NCBI RefSeq assembly: GCF_007565055.1
Contig: NC_044552.1
Coordinates: forward strand, 148,757,859 to 148,821,858
DNA from: Rhinopithecus roxellana
Lineage: Eukaryota; Chordata; Mammalia; Primates; Cercopithecidae
Length of the DNA stretch: 64,000 nt
Direction of reading: 5' to 3'
Numbering within the stretch: the stretch's first letter is position 1; each line of letters begins with the position of its first letter. The notes under the pieces were generated by a model, which saw only the letters and a list, made by a program, of their open reading frames with translations, had not been told where the DNA came from and ran no database searches. Of this stretch, positions 21,881 to 33,959 are shown piece by piece. Both the position numbers and the translations under genes were made by a program.

Positions 21881-22577
21881 GCTCCACATGGTGAGTGTGG
21901 CCTCTGCCCATGGGTTGGGTGTGGTGAATGTGGCCTCTGCCCGTAGCTCTGTGTAGTGAGTGTGGCCTCTTCCCATGGGTTCTGTGTGGTGAGCGTGGCC
22001 TCTTCCCATGGGTTCTGTGTGGTGAACGTGGCCTCTGCTCATGGGTTCTGCGTGGTGAGCGTGGCCTCTGCTCGTGGGTTCTGCATGGTGAGTGGCCTCT
22101 GCCCGTGGATTCCACATGGTGAGCATGGCCTCTGACTGTGGGTTCTGCTTGGTGAGTGTGGCCTCTGCCCGTGGATTCCGCATGGTGAGCATGGCCTCTG
22201 ACTGTGGGTTCTGCTTGGTGAGTGTGGCCTCTGCCCGTGGATTCCGCATGGTGAGCATGGCCTCTGACTGTGGGTTCTGCTTGGTGAGTGTGGCCTCTGC
22301 CCGTGGATTCCACATGGTGAGCATGGCCTCTGACTGTGGGTTCTGCGTGATGAGCGTGGCCTCTGACCGTGAGTTCTGTGTGGTAAGCGTGGCCTCTGCC
22401 TGTGGGTTCTGCATGGTGAGTATGGGCTCTGTCTGTGGGTTCTGTGTAGTGAGTGTGGGCTCTGCCTATGGGTTCTGTGTGGTGACTGTGGTCTCTGCCC
22501 GTGGGTTCTGTGTGGTGAGTGTGGCCTCTGCCCATGGGTTCTGCATGGTGAGCGTGGTCTCTGTCCCAGGACCTTTG
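21881..22577. repeat. 33-bp minisatellite, about 21 copies, with 66-bp higher-order units
   Basis: Units of mostly 33 bp begin 'gtgagygtggcctctg' and continue with a variable 'ccygtgggttctgcatg' half. Between about 22119 and 22350 two unit types alternate, giving a 66-bp period (starts at 22119, 22185, 22251 and 22317). One unit is 31 bp and one is 32 bp. Because 33 is divisible by three, several frames stay open on both strands: a 267-codon minus frame 21867-22670, minus frames at 21845-22414 and 22039-22632, and a 194-codon plus frame 22092-22676. Nothing else supports a gene: no recognisable domain, splice context or flanking conservation. Confidence 0.9.
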
Positions 22578-25500
22578 TCTCTGTGCACAACATGGCTTCT
22601 GGGCCCTCCTCCCACAGTTGATGATCGAACAACTGAGGCAGGGCTCCACAGGCTTCCTGGACACGTTCATCAGTGATAAATAGCTGTCCTGGGAATTAAA
22701 TCTGCATATATTGGACTCCTAAGATCCCAGGACCCCATGGTTATAGGATCCTAGAAGAGTGAGGATGCTTCCAAGTCAATTCAAGATTCCAGATAACCTC
22801 AGCAGCCTGTGATGCCCCATGCGAGGACCCCTGGGACCAGCAGGAATGCCCTGATCTAGAGTGGTCTCTTTTATCTGTGAAACCAGGGAGCTGGGGCTTT
22901 CATCCCACCCAGAGCTCACCGGCCACCACTTGTCTCTATTTTCACAAGAGATGCAGTGTGCCGTGACCTCACCTTCTATGAAATATCACAGGGTTGACTT
23001 CCTGGGATCCTTATTGGAACTTTCACACATTGACCATAAATGTGCATGCATTTTTCTTTTCTTGTAACATTTTTGAGAAGCAAAAATTTAAAATAATTCA
23101 TTTTTATTTTTCCAATACTTAGTTACCCAAACATTTAAAAATATATTGTTTCCCCTTTGTTAAAATGAAATTTATTTAAAACTAGTTAAAAATAGATAAA
23201 TAAAGCAGATGTAGGGCAAGAAAGCCAGAGTCTTATTTAATACTCTTAATTTAAGTAAATCATTTAAAATTTTGACATATATTGTTTCTGACACATATTG
23301 CTATGGTTTTTATATAAATTTTTCCAAAGTAAATCATATTCCAGTTATGTCAAATGTGACTCTAAGAAAAATAAATATAAAATTATTTTATTTAAATAAT
23401 AATTGCTGAATAAATGTCAAAGAAGAAAACTCTAATATGTAAAATACTAAATCTATTAGAGACCTCTATCAGGGGAAGACTTAGGACAAAACAAATTTGG
23501 CAAAGCCACTGCTAGGAAGAGAGCTGTGTCAGGTTGCAGTACAAGAATAGCGGTATAAGTCCTCTGCCCATGAAGACTTTCTGGGAAGACAGCAGCCAGG
23601 AGAGCAGAGAACAAAGCCAGTGGGGCATGGACGGCAGGACTCTGGTGTAACCTCTGGCCTGGGGTCAAGGACTTGGCCACTGTGGACTCAAGAGGCTTCC
23701 CCTGCCTGGTTCCAATGGGCAGTGCTCTCCATACCACTCAGAGGAGGAGCAGGTGGTGCTGTGAGTGGATGCCTCAGAGATATGCCTTTCTAATGGTGAG
23801 ATGTATCATGTTTATTTTTTATCTGTACTTTTCTATCCATAATGAAATGTTCTGAAGTAGTGAACAATGTGTTGTAACGTAAAACTGGTTGGTTGCTCTG
23901 CCTTCATCAAAAGGTAGTAATAAACATAACATATTGATGTAGAGCTTTTTAGTTTTCACTTGATTCCACTTCATCATCTCATTTTTCTAATAGACCTGTG
24001 TGTTTGACAGGCATTGTTGTTATTCTTAGCCTCACTTTCCAAATACTTGTCAAGAGCAGTGCCACAGAGAGAAGCCATGACATTCTGTGTTGGAAAATCC
24101 ATTTAAAGGCATACTTTTCCCACGCAAAATCTGTTGACTTGATCAGGCTGAGAGACCCTGGCCTTTTCCAAGGTCTGTGTGACGAGGACTGAGCCAGGCT
24201 TTCCAGCTGCACCTCACACAGGACAGTGCAGCCATGGTGGCCAGGAGGGCTCAGCTGCAGGCCAAGGAACTCACGTCTCGAGGAAAGTGCAGGTTCAGAC
24301 ACTAGGCCGGGTCGCCTGGTACCAGAACTCACAGTCTTCGCTCACCTGTGCCCCAGGACAGCTTTCTGTGGTCTGTGGTGGTCCTACTTCACCGAGTGGA
24401 TGCAGGCTGGTAAGAAGCCCACTGCTGCGCACACACCTGTGGACAGGCGCTGTCCACCTGTGGCCCTGGCAACCCAGCAAGGAATGTGCAGGGGAGGAAG
24501 GATGAGCCCCGGCTCTGTCTAGCCTGCTGTCTCCGTAACTACAGCCTGTGAAGATTCCTTCTGGTGCTTGCGTGATAAGATGATTCATATCATGTGGCAC
24601 ATGTCATGGGGCTTGCACAACTTTGGCAAGTCCATGTTCTTTAGACAACAAAGCAAGAATGTGATCGTGGTCCCAAGTCTGGCCACCGAGGGGGTGGTCT
24701 GAACATGCTGGAATAAACAATTTCTGTTCGTTTTTGACATTCTGTTTAAAGGCATTCTTTGCAGATGTGGGAGCTCATTCTTTTTCCTTAGCTTAAAGAA
24801 AACTGTGTGTATTTCAGACTTATTGGAGGAGGACGCCTGGGTGTTTCCAGAGTAAAGGTGCTGTTATCACTATTTAGCAAATGATTGGCTGCTTAATGGA
24901 GAAAAAGATAACCTGTGTGAGTCATGTACCCACCTGCAGGTCAAGCAGCCTGGAGGAACCAGGTACCCGCACCCACTCACCGTTTGACAGGACCACCAAG
25001 AAATCTTTCTCAGATATCTAGCAGATATCTCTGTGGTGATAAGACTAGACTGAGCCATACACAATGACCAACATGCAAATGGTTTTGAATGGCAATTTCA
25101 TATGGCTCACACAAATATGTTTTTCCAAAAAGGGGGCAGAATATAAAATCCTGCCCGCTCTTTTATTTTTTTTCTCTCATTTCTTTTCTCCTTTCTGACA
25201 AAAATGTATTAGTGCCAACTTTGATTCAAGTCATCATTAGGAATAATGTAATCAATTTCTTTTTTTCTGTATATTCCCAACTTAATTTTATTCTTACTGT
25301 TATTGTAGCATTAACATACTCTCAGAACACACTGCAGCTGCCAACCCAAAAGAGATGGTTCATAAAAGTATCGTACACCATGGAGAACTAATGCAAATTT
25401 TATTTTTTGTCTGAGATAGTTCTTCAGTGGACAGCCGACAGTTAATGTTGGTTATCTGCTTTGTGTTTAGGTTATAAGTCCCTTGGGGTGTGAAATTACC

Positions 25501-27274
25501 TTAAGCTATGAAATTATCTTACATTTAATGAGCCCAAATTCTTATTAATCTGTGTCATATTCAGTAATTTATTTGGACTTTTCAACAGAGAATTTAAGAA
25601 ATGATATAATTTAATGCCTATTTTTGTCACATGAGAGGCCAAAGATTCCAGAAGGTTAAAAATTTAATTTAAATGAAGTTAACATGGAAGATAAATGAAA
25701 CAAGCTTGACTAGGCAGTAGAAATTAGGTTGTCTGCAATTTTGAAGTTGAAGAGAAAATTGAACTGTCACTAACATGAGGACTTCAAAAGGAATAGTGGG
25801 GCAACCCAGGAGAGAAAGCGTGGGACCCCCAGAGATGGAGGCCGAGGCAATGTGTCCCATCATGTGAGCGGCAGGCTTGGACGTGGATCCCCTCCATATA
25901 GCAACAGCATGAACCAGCCCTAGACTTACTCTTTTTTTTTTTTTTTTTTTCCTAACAGATGCCCTGGACATTCTGAAGTTGCATTAATAGCAAGTTTATA
26001 TTCCTAATATAAATACATCTTCTCTGAGTCTTGGAAAATTGGATCAACTTAACTGTCTCCACATGTGTGCTCTGGGGAGCCCAGTACTCACTGAACCCCA
26101 GTTACAAAATCTACAGGAAATCTTTGTCCAGATCACTATCCATCCAGCTTGCCATGTTCTGGAGGAAGATGTTTTGTTTCATAGTTTGTGCTATAGTCAT
26201 GAGAACAAGTAGCTTGTGTCCTATTTCTTCTTTCTTTTTGAAGCAAGTGTGCTGGGTACTGTTCACGCTGATCAGCCCTAGGCCTTGGGGGCCATACCCT
26301 TGCAGCCACTCTGAAGCCAGCGCCAAGCGTTGTGACTGGGAGACCAGGGAGGCTGGGGAGGGAGGCCGGGAAGGCTGACTGCACTGCAGCTGAGGTCACA
26401 GCTGCTTGTGGAGAAAAGCTTCAAGTTGACATCACTGTGAGCTAAAACCGTAGCTACCCTCTGGGTAACAAAGCAAGCTATTGGCAGGAAGAAAGGGAAA
26501 ATTACAAAAATTAAACAAGGCAAGTATTAATGCCATATTGCCTTTTCTCTCTGAAATGCAAGATTTGGCAAAGCCAATTTCCACATTTGACCGTGTCCTC
26601 TCAGGCTTCTGTGCCATCCCCTTGGGACGTGGCACTGATCCTGGCTCTCCCCTCTCCAGCCCTGGCTTTGCCCACTTTGCCCCTCCTGGGCTCCGTCATG
26701 CCCTCCTCCTGCAGCCGCCATGCCTGTCCTGAACTCAGCTCCTCTCTGACCCCACGCACAGCTCCTCTCTGACCCCACGCACAGCTCCTCTCTGACCCCA
26801 CGTCCAGGGCTGCGTCCCGCCTCAGCTGCCCTCATTGCTGCTGTTTGTTCACAGGGTGATCACAGAAGCACTCAAAGCCTTCTGTTGCATACAAAGGACC
26901 GCGTGTCTGTAATCTACAGCCGTTTACCAGTCACCAAGAAAACACGAACGTTTCCACTAAACACCGCAAACGCTGCTTTCAAGCGTGGAGCGCCCCGCGC
27001 CAGAGGCTGTGGGAGGAGTGAGGAGGCTGGGCTGGTTCCAGCCGCAATGAGTAAGGCGTGGGTGACTCCGAGCATTGCAGAGGCATGACGAAACGAAAAC
27101 AAAACCTGCCTAAGTGGAGTCTTACTGACTTATCTTCCACTGAGAAATAAATAAAATAATGTTTTTCTTTCAAAGATGTGGAACAAATCCATGCAGTTTG
27201 CTGTGGTTGTTTTAAAAGAAACTAGAATTTTAAAAATATTTTGGAATAGCTAAGTTAACCATCTTGTCTCCATA
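22578..27274. other. Mostly unique sequence, no gene recognised
   Basis: About 4.7 kb without a recognisable gene. 23050-23460 is strongly AT-rich. 23930-24070 may be a very degraded MIR (minus), but I cannot confirm it. A T19 run followed by 'cctaacag' (25932-25958) resembles a splice acceptor. GC content rises at about 26580-27060, where a short tandem repeat lies. All frames here are short and unrecognised. Confidence 0.5.
26737..26803. repeat. Three-copy 23-bp tandem repeat
   Basis: The unit 'agctcctctctgacccca' plus 'cgcac' starts at 26737, 26760 and 26783. The first two copies are identical; the third ends in 'cgtcc'. The near-identity suggests a recent expansion. Confidence 0.9.
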
Positions 27275-28740
27275 AAGGGAAAAAATATTTTGCTCTTCAA
27301 AAGACAGCATTAGGAAACAATAAGTAGACCACAGAATGGGGGAAAATATTTACAATATTAGCCAAAAGACGTGTCAAGATAATATTTAAAAAACTACAAT
27401 TTATAATAAAAAGCAATCAAAAAATGAGCAAAATATTTGACTAGGCACTTTAAGAAAGAAGACACATATATAACAATATGAAAGAAAAAATTTCTCAGTA
27501 TTATTTATCATTAAGAAAATGCAAATTAAAACCAAAACGAGATGTCTCTACACTTTCACTAGATAACTTAAACATATTGACAATACCAAACGTTGACAAG
27601 CATGTGGTTCGGTGGAAACTTTTAAATTCTGCTGACAGAGTGTAAAATGGTATAGTTTGGAAATATGTTTGGGAGTTTCTCATGTATCTCATATGTCTAA
27701 GCAATTCGACTTCTAGGTACTTATCTATGAGAAATGAATATACATGTCCACAAACACCTTTGTAAACCAAAAAGTATCTGAGACAGTCTCAATACATTTA
27801 GAAAGTTTATTTTACTAAGGTTGAGGACACGCCGTGACACAGCCTCCGCAGGTCCTGACGATGGTGGTCAGGGAACAACTTGGTTTTATACATTTTAGGG
27901 AGACATGAGACATCAGTTATTATATGCATGATGTACATTGGTTCTATCCAGAAAGACGGGACAAGTCAATGCAGGGAGGGGGCTTCCAGATGATAAGTAG
28001 ATAAGAGACAAATGGCTACATTCTTTTAAGTTTCTGATTTGCCTTTCTCTGACTGCACAATTTACCGGAATAGTCACATATGCCTTAGTCTGGCTAAGTG
28101 AAACAACAGGGTGGAGGAAGCAATCAGATGCGTGTTTGTCTCGTGAGCAGAGGGATGACTTGAGTTCTGCCTGTCCTTGTTCTACAAGGAATTTCCTTGT
28201 GAGCAAATTGTGAGGGAGGAACAGCATTTTTATCTTTGTAGCTATCTTATTTAGGAATAGAATGGGAGGCAGCTCCCAGCTTGACTTTTCGTTTGGTTTA
28301 GTGTTTGATTTATTTTCCTTTCATACCTAGTATGATACTGTTCATAGAAGCTTCATTCACAGCAGGCAGAAGCACTCATCTGGTGTCTATCCACTGTGGA
28401 TAGACGGTGGTCTTCCGTGCAGTCGAATTTTCCTCAGCAACACCAAGGAGCAAACCACTGATCCTAGCAGAGACATGCTGAATCTCCGGACCACTATGCT
28501 GAGTGGAAGACACCAGATGGAAAAGGGTGCCTGCTCTGTGACCCAGAGTCTGTGAAGTCTCTAGACTCACTCAAACCACCTCTGACTAGAGAAGCCAGAC
28601 CCGAGCGTACTCCAGGGGCTGCCTGGACAGGGCAGAGACGCTCGGTGGGGTCATGGGTGAGCTCTCTCATCCCGGGGGGCTCCCTGAGTACGTGCCACTG
28701 TATGTAAATGATATCTCAATACATTTCCCTTAAACAGGGA
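27275..28740 (+). mobile_element. Ancient L1M fragment, plus strand, split by an LTR
   Basis: The left part (27275-27769) shows degraded ORF2 3'-end motifs such as 'aatgcaaattaaaacca' and 'ttctaggtacttatcta'. The right part (28325-28740) continues with the 'tgttcatagaagcttcattcac', 'atgctgagtggaag' and 'tatgtaaatgatatctcaatac' 3' end. All frames are broken. Confidence 0.75.
27770..28324 (-). mobile_element. Solo ERV1-type LTR (MER4-group-like)
   Basis: On the minus strand the element starts TGAAAGGAAAATAAATC, has a TATA-type 'gtataaaacc' box and, further on, an 'aataaa' polyadenylation signal before 'gagactgtctcagatac'. It ends near TTTACA. A 4-bp 'acct' flanks it on both sides, which fits a class I retrovirus duplication. 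It interrupts a plus-strand L1M. I am not sure of the exact family name. Confidence 0.65.
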
Positions 28741-30798
28741 GAGGCACAGCTTGTCTGCACATTTCCAGCAATGGTGGTTGGGTGACGACCGTGACAGGCA
28801 GCTAAACTGCAAACTGTGGCCTCACTCCTGTGCAATTCCATTCATTTACTCATTCAACAATATCTTTTGAGCAGCCACTGAGTTCCAGGCTCCGTCTGGC
28901 ACCTGGGAAGCAGCAGTGAACAAAGGAATGAGACCCGGAGCTGGCATTCCTGTGAGCCTGCAGAGGCGGCTTCCTCCAGGGCTCCCTGCTGCCTGGGGCT
29001 GCAGCCTTCTCTCTCCAGGGGACCTGGCAGCTGTCAGGCTCCTTCATGCAGAGCAGAGCGGTGCCCATGACGCTGTTCCTCCCCAGTCTTCATAATGACG
29101 TTGTAGTTTCCTTAAAGGCCTAGACTCAGAGGCGGGAAAGGGTCAGAGGCCATAGCTCCTATTTCATTGGTATAATTGCAAAAGAATAGATTTTGGTGAG
29201 TGTGACTTCTGGAAGAAAGGTAATAAAATATATTTATACAAAGAAAACTTTAAAATATTGAGTAATTATTCACCCCAAATATTCAAGCACCATATTAAGC
29301 TTCTTAAATTATGGCGTTGGCTTCTTTCTCGCTCTGTTGCTCAAATATCGTGGTATTTTAGTGTGCATGGGCTTTCCCTTCTGTATTTCTCGTCAGAAGG
29401 CCTAGTTAATTTCCATGATGGTTATGAACATAGGCTTTGGTGTGACTGTGTTCCCTGCATTTGGCAATGCCTTCCTAGGTCGGGATGCTCACCTTCCACC
29501 ACATGTTCCCTGGGACCTTGCTCCTCCTGCCGAATTTGAAAACTGGCCTGCATCCCTTTCCCTATGCTTCTTTCTCATAGCTTCTGCCTTTGACGCTAAG
29601 GGGGCGACCAAATGACCTCCAGGCAAGAGATGGTGGGGCTGGGGTGGGCAAGTGAAAGGACTGCAGTCCCAGTGCCCACACGGCTGCTCAAGCCTCAGGA
29701 TGAGCCCACAGAGTCAGCATGCTAAGGCCCTCTGCTTGCCTAGGGCTGACGTGTTCACCTTCCCCCATTGGAGGCCATGCGATCCTGTCTGCTGCACTGT
29801 GTGAAAGGAAAGCACCACTCATTGCACAGTTTTCCTTTGTCTCCATAGATTCAAACTTTGTGGTATTTCTTGGGAATTCCCTGGAGTTTGTACAAAATGT
29901 TTGCATATATCATCCTTTACCTGAGGCGAAAACATTTGAAATCAACTATTTCAAGGACTGGGAATAGAGAAGAGAGGTGAGTGAGTGACTCTTACTCATT
30001 GGAAAGTTCATGCCATTCAGAATGTAGTAATCTATGTAGGGGATATAAATCTGAATATGTGCTCTGTAGGCTACAATCTATATGGCAGAGTTTTCATCCC
30101 AGACATCCATTGCTCATATTGCCAAAAAACCAAGACTGGAGAGAAACTGTCAGCCTTTGAAACAATACACATCGTAGGCAAGTTTTTTGACTAAACTTAG
30201 AAAATATGATATATGTTTTAGTTCTTATATGCAAGCTAGTGGTAATTTTTGGTTTGGACTGTGATATGATAAGGAAACAGAAAGGGTGGAAGAGATTTTG
30301 AAGGGGGAGTTAGAGCCTGCATGAACTCTTGCTGTGATAATGCTGATGATTTTGCACAGGGGCGGGCCGGGCTCTGCTCTGGACGTGGGTTAGAGTCCTG
30401 CAGGTGTCTCCTCGCTGCGGGACAAGTGCCCACTTGGATCGGTTCTGCTTATGGCAGAGGATAAAAGTGCAGGACGCCAGCAAACTGCAAGCCTGTCTGT
30501 AGGCGCTCCCGGTGTCTGTTGTAGTCCAGAGTAAGCCACACGGCCACACCCAGATCGGTGAATGGGGTGAAGAGGAATGTTTACCTCTTCTCACCATGGG
30601 CACAACCAAGTCACTTGGCAAAGGGCTCAGAACACAGGTGCAAGGAAGCGTAGATTAGAGCAGCAGTGCAGCTGCCACGGGCTTCTGACAGCTGTTTCAG
30701 GCTTCTGTGTATTGCGGCACTCAGCTGAGTACAGGAGTGTGTGCCTTGCACATTGCAGTCCTTCTCTTTATGCACCTCAACTGTATCTGCACACCAGT
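28741..30798. other. Mostly unique sequence with an L2 fragment
   Basis: I recognise no gene. An L2 fragment (listed separately) lies near 28838-28965. The other frames are short and unrecognised. Confidence 0.5.
28838..28965 (-). repeat. L2 fragment, minus strand
   Basis: The stretch 'ccattcatttactcattcaacaatatc' followed by 'gagc...ccaggc' and 'agcagtgaacaaagg' matches the reverse complement of the L2 3' end, including its ATTC-rich terminus. Confidence 0.75.
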
Positions 30799-30799
30799 A

Positions 30800-30801
30800 A
30801 A

Positions 30802-30835
<34 letters not shown>

Positions 30836-30872
30836 ATTTATATATATATATATGTGTGTGTATATATATAAA
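30800..30872. repeat. Compound (TA)n/(TG)n microsatellite
   Basis: TA runs alternate with TG runs, then a second TA-TG-TA series, ending near 'atataaatgaag'. A short CAA/CAG-rich stretch follows at about 30886-30906. Confidence 0.95.
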
Positions 30873-31024
30873 TGAAGAAAAAATCAACAACAGCAGCAAC
30901 AGCAGAGAACCCCCTATCCCAAATGGTGGTAATAAGAAAAAAGGAAAAAAAAGTCCTAAACACTTCTATGAATGATAAAAGAAATGATCCCACCAATTGC
31001 CCGGTAGAAACACATGTAAAATAT

Positions 31025-31106
31025 GGCCAGGCACGTGGCGCATGCCTGTAATCCCAGTGCTTTGGGAGGCTGAGGCAGGTGGATCACCTGAGGTCAGGAG
31101 TTCGAG
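31025..31106 (+). mobile_element. 82-bp Alu head without a tail, flanked by direct repeats
   Basis: The Alu begins normally at 'ggccaggcacgtggcgc' and breaks off at 'caggagttcgag' within the left arm, with no A-tail. It is bounded by the 13-bp direct repeat 'acatgtaaaatat' (31012-31024 and 31112-31124), extendable on the left with a mismatch. Confidence 0.88.
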
Positions 31107-31372
31107 AAAATACATGTAAAATATTAGTATATTATAAAATCTTATGCACTTCAACATTATTAATAGTATAACAAAATAGCATTCTTGTATTGAGAGATGT
31201 TTGACCTAGGGAAATATTCAATAGTAGATTTAGTATAAATTCTAAAGTACTAATAGAGTTTTACTTAGGAACCCCTTACTGTTGTATCATTTTTGGTGAG
31301 GGAAATAAGTATAAAATCCAACTCATTGACTTCCCAACTCTGACCCAGAAATTGATTTTAAAAGTTTTTATT

Positions 31373-31648
31373 TGCCTGTAATCCCAGCACTCTGGGAGGC
31401 CAAGGCGGGTGGATCATGAGGTCAGGAGATTGAGACCATCCTGGCTAATGCAGTGAAACCCCATCTCTACTAAAACTACAAAAAAATTAGCTGGGTGTGG
31501 TGGCGGGCGCCTGTAGTCCCAGCTACTTGGGGAGGCTGAGGCAGGAGAATGACGTGAACCCAGGAGGTGGAGCTTGCAGTGAGCTGAGATTGTGCCACCG
31601 CACTCCAGCCTGGGCAACAGAGTGAGACTCCGTTTCAAAAAAAAAAAA
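31373..31648 (+). mobile_element. AluY-like element, plus strand, slightly 5'-truncated
   Basis: It starts at 'gcctgtaatcccagcac', missing about 23 bases of the Alu head. It carries AluY-type features such as 'atcatgaggtcaggagat' and 'gtggcgggcgcctgtagtcc', and ends in an A-run. The flanks 'aaaagtttttatttg' and 'aaaaagtttttcttg' look like a target duplication. Confidence 0.9.
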
Positions 31649-31659
31649 AGTTTTTCTTG

Positions 31660-33345
31660 CAGATGAATTATTCTCTATATAGACATTAGTGATTGTTAAT
31701 AGCCCCAGTTAGAATCCCTGAAGAGACATTCTTGGAAGAACATAATTTGTCCTGAAGAAAGTATCAAAACAAAGAGCTCGAGTAAATATCCAAAGTAGTA
31801 CTTAAATACTTGAGACAAATGAGATTGATGGAAACCCCGCCCATGTCGGTCCACCCGGCCTGTGGATGAAGTCAGAGGAGGTGTGATGGCCTCCACTTGA
31901 GAGCTTGTTCTGAAAATCCCTAGACTCCAATATTGCACAGTAGTAATCACAGAGTCTCCTTATGTAAAAACAGAACAACACAGAATTACTTGTAAATCAG
32001 ACTTCCACGCTCAACAATGGGTTGTTGAAATCCAAGCCATTATTACTCTGTCCAGTTTTAGCTTCAAGAGAAGAAATGGAATCTGAAGACCACTCAGAGA
32101 TTTCCCACTAAAATGCCTGATGACCCCAGGAAGTTTTATCAAACATTTAAAAAAAATTGAAGAAAAACTTTTTATAAAAGATTTGTTTAGGATAGTATTT
32201 TCTTCAAAAATCTGCTTTCTTCACTGACATATTTAAATTGCGTATAATTGAAATATACTAACATAAAAACAAGCTCATAAGTGTGAAGCAAAAATTCAAC
32301 TTCGGAAAAGTGTTGTTAAATTTGGTTTTCCAGTCATGTGCAATTAGTGCTATAATTTGAATCCTAAAGAAAAAAAATAGTACAGAAACATCTGCATCTT
32401 CTTAAGGAAACATTTTATTGTGACTTTGAAATACTTGATTTTTAAGAGTGTCATTAGATTGGAAATCCTTTTGCATTATCATAAGAAATTTCAACTACAT
32501 TTTTCAATGAGAGAAAATTAAAAAAAAAAGATTTATAGAATGATCACATGCTTCTCAGCCCATTTAAAAAGATCAACTTTTCCACTTTTTGTTTAATGGC
32601 CAGACAGGACATTCAGTCAACCAGGAGAAGTGGCTGCTTGTAAATCACTTAAGCGTGAAAGCAGGACTGTTGTGTAACCTAGTGGTTATCACAGTGACTC
32701 CTTAAATTCCGAGTCAGGAAATTCTCATAGCCAATTTACTCATAAAGTTTGGTGTAAAAGAGTTGTTTGCAAGAACAACCTAAAATTTTCGTTTAAAGTT
32801 TGAGTAGAACTTTGCTGGAAGTATTGTTCAAACTCAACCTTTTAAGACCTTTCCTCCTGCTTTGTGTTTTACTTTTCTTTCATGATTACATAATATAAGA
32901 AAAAAGGAGGCATTTTCTCCCTCCTGCCCCCTGCAGATGCTCCCAAATCCTGTGGTTTGCCCCGGTGTGCCACAGACTTTCCTGTTTCTGTGTGTGCCAT
33001 GGTGAGGAAATGTTGAGAAGTCCTGGACCACACCACAGAAGCCAGACCTCACCTTGTGCCCAGCCCCTGCCCACCTTCCCAGCACCCTGGTCCCACCATG
33101 GGCTTCCAGACTCCTTTAACTCAGGACTGGCTTCCCAGAAGTCCCCCTACCCTGTCATGTGAAATCTGTCCCCCACCCTGCCTCTGACCTGGGTGCTCAG
33201 GTGCCTGTCACATGCTACCCTCAACAGGCTCTCTGAAGACAAACCTGTGGGTCATGATTTCCCACTCCCCCAGCTCCTGCTGCAGGCAGCTCAGCACCAG
33301 TTCAGCTACTCTGTGCCGAACTGAAGGGAGCTGAGTGCGGGCCCC
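31660..33345. other. Unassigned unique sequence
   Basis: About 1.7 kb with no recognisable repeat or gene. It is AT-rich up to about 32900 and more GC-balanced after that. Frames are short and unrecognised. Confidence 0.5.
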
Positions 33346-33528
33346 TTCCATCTGGGCCGGAACTCAGGTCGTCCTGCCTCAGGTACAAGAAGTAACCAGT
33401 TCTTTGGTCTTCAGACTCCATTTCACTGGGTAAGTGACATTCCTTCTGGGCCGGAGCTCAGGTCGTCCTACCTCACGTAGAAGAAGTAACCAGTTCTTCA
33501 GACTCCCTGTTTCACTGGGTAAGTGACA
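33346..33528. repeat. Tandem duplication (94 bp and 89 bp)
   Basis: Copy one spans 33346-33439 and copy two 33440-33528. Both run from 'ctgggccgga' through 'agaagtaaccagttctt' to 'ttcactgggtaagtgaca'. They differ by a few substitutions and a small deletion. Each copy ends with a consensus-like splice donor, GG|GTAAGT (GT at 33430 and 33519). Confidence 0.9.
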
Positions 33529-33959
33529 GAGCCCTTTCTTTAAGTGTCACACCTCATTGCGGAGCCCATGTGAACACGAATCACGGGCTGGGGCAGCCAG
33601 CTGTGTTGCAGAGGGAGGGAGGCCTCCAGGGTCCTGCCTCCCCCCACCCCACCCAGCCCAACCTGCAAAGACTGGGTCAGGGCTCAGGCGTCCAGGCGTC
33701 ACCGGCTATTGCTGGATTCCATGAGAAGCCCCAGGAGCTGGGAGCACTGCCTCAGTCTGCAGCTGCAGGCAGGGATGTCACTGCCAGACCTCCTCTGTGA
33801 TGGGAGGGACTGCAGAGCGCAGGTGCAGTGCTGGCGGCTGAAGCAGGGCGGGTCCAGAGGAGCTCTCAGGTGCATTTCATGGTTCCCTTCACCCCTGGAC
33901 TTTCAGAAGGGACTGACTGGAACACTCCATGGCAATGGCTAATCTTGTTTTTAAATTTT

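Noticed and set aside
21867..22670. 267-codon minus-strand ORF as a real repeat-protein gene
   Set aside because: The 33-bp period keeps several frames open on both strands at once. No domain, start context or flanking exon supports a gene.
25932..25958. Splice acceptor (T19 then CCTAACAG)
   Set aside because: It looks like an acceptor, but no open exon, donor or paired feature follows. A poly(T) run next to AG arises easily by chance.
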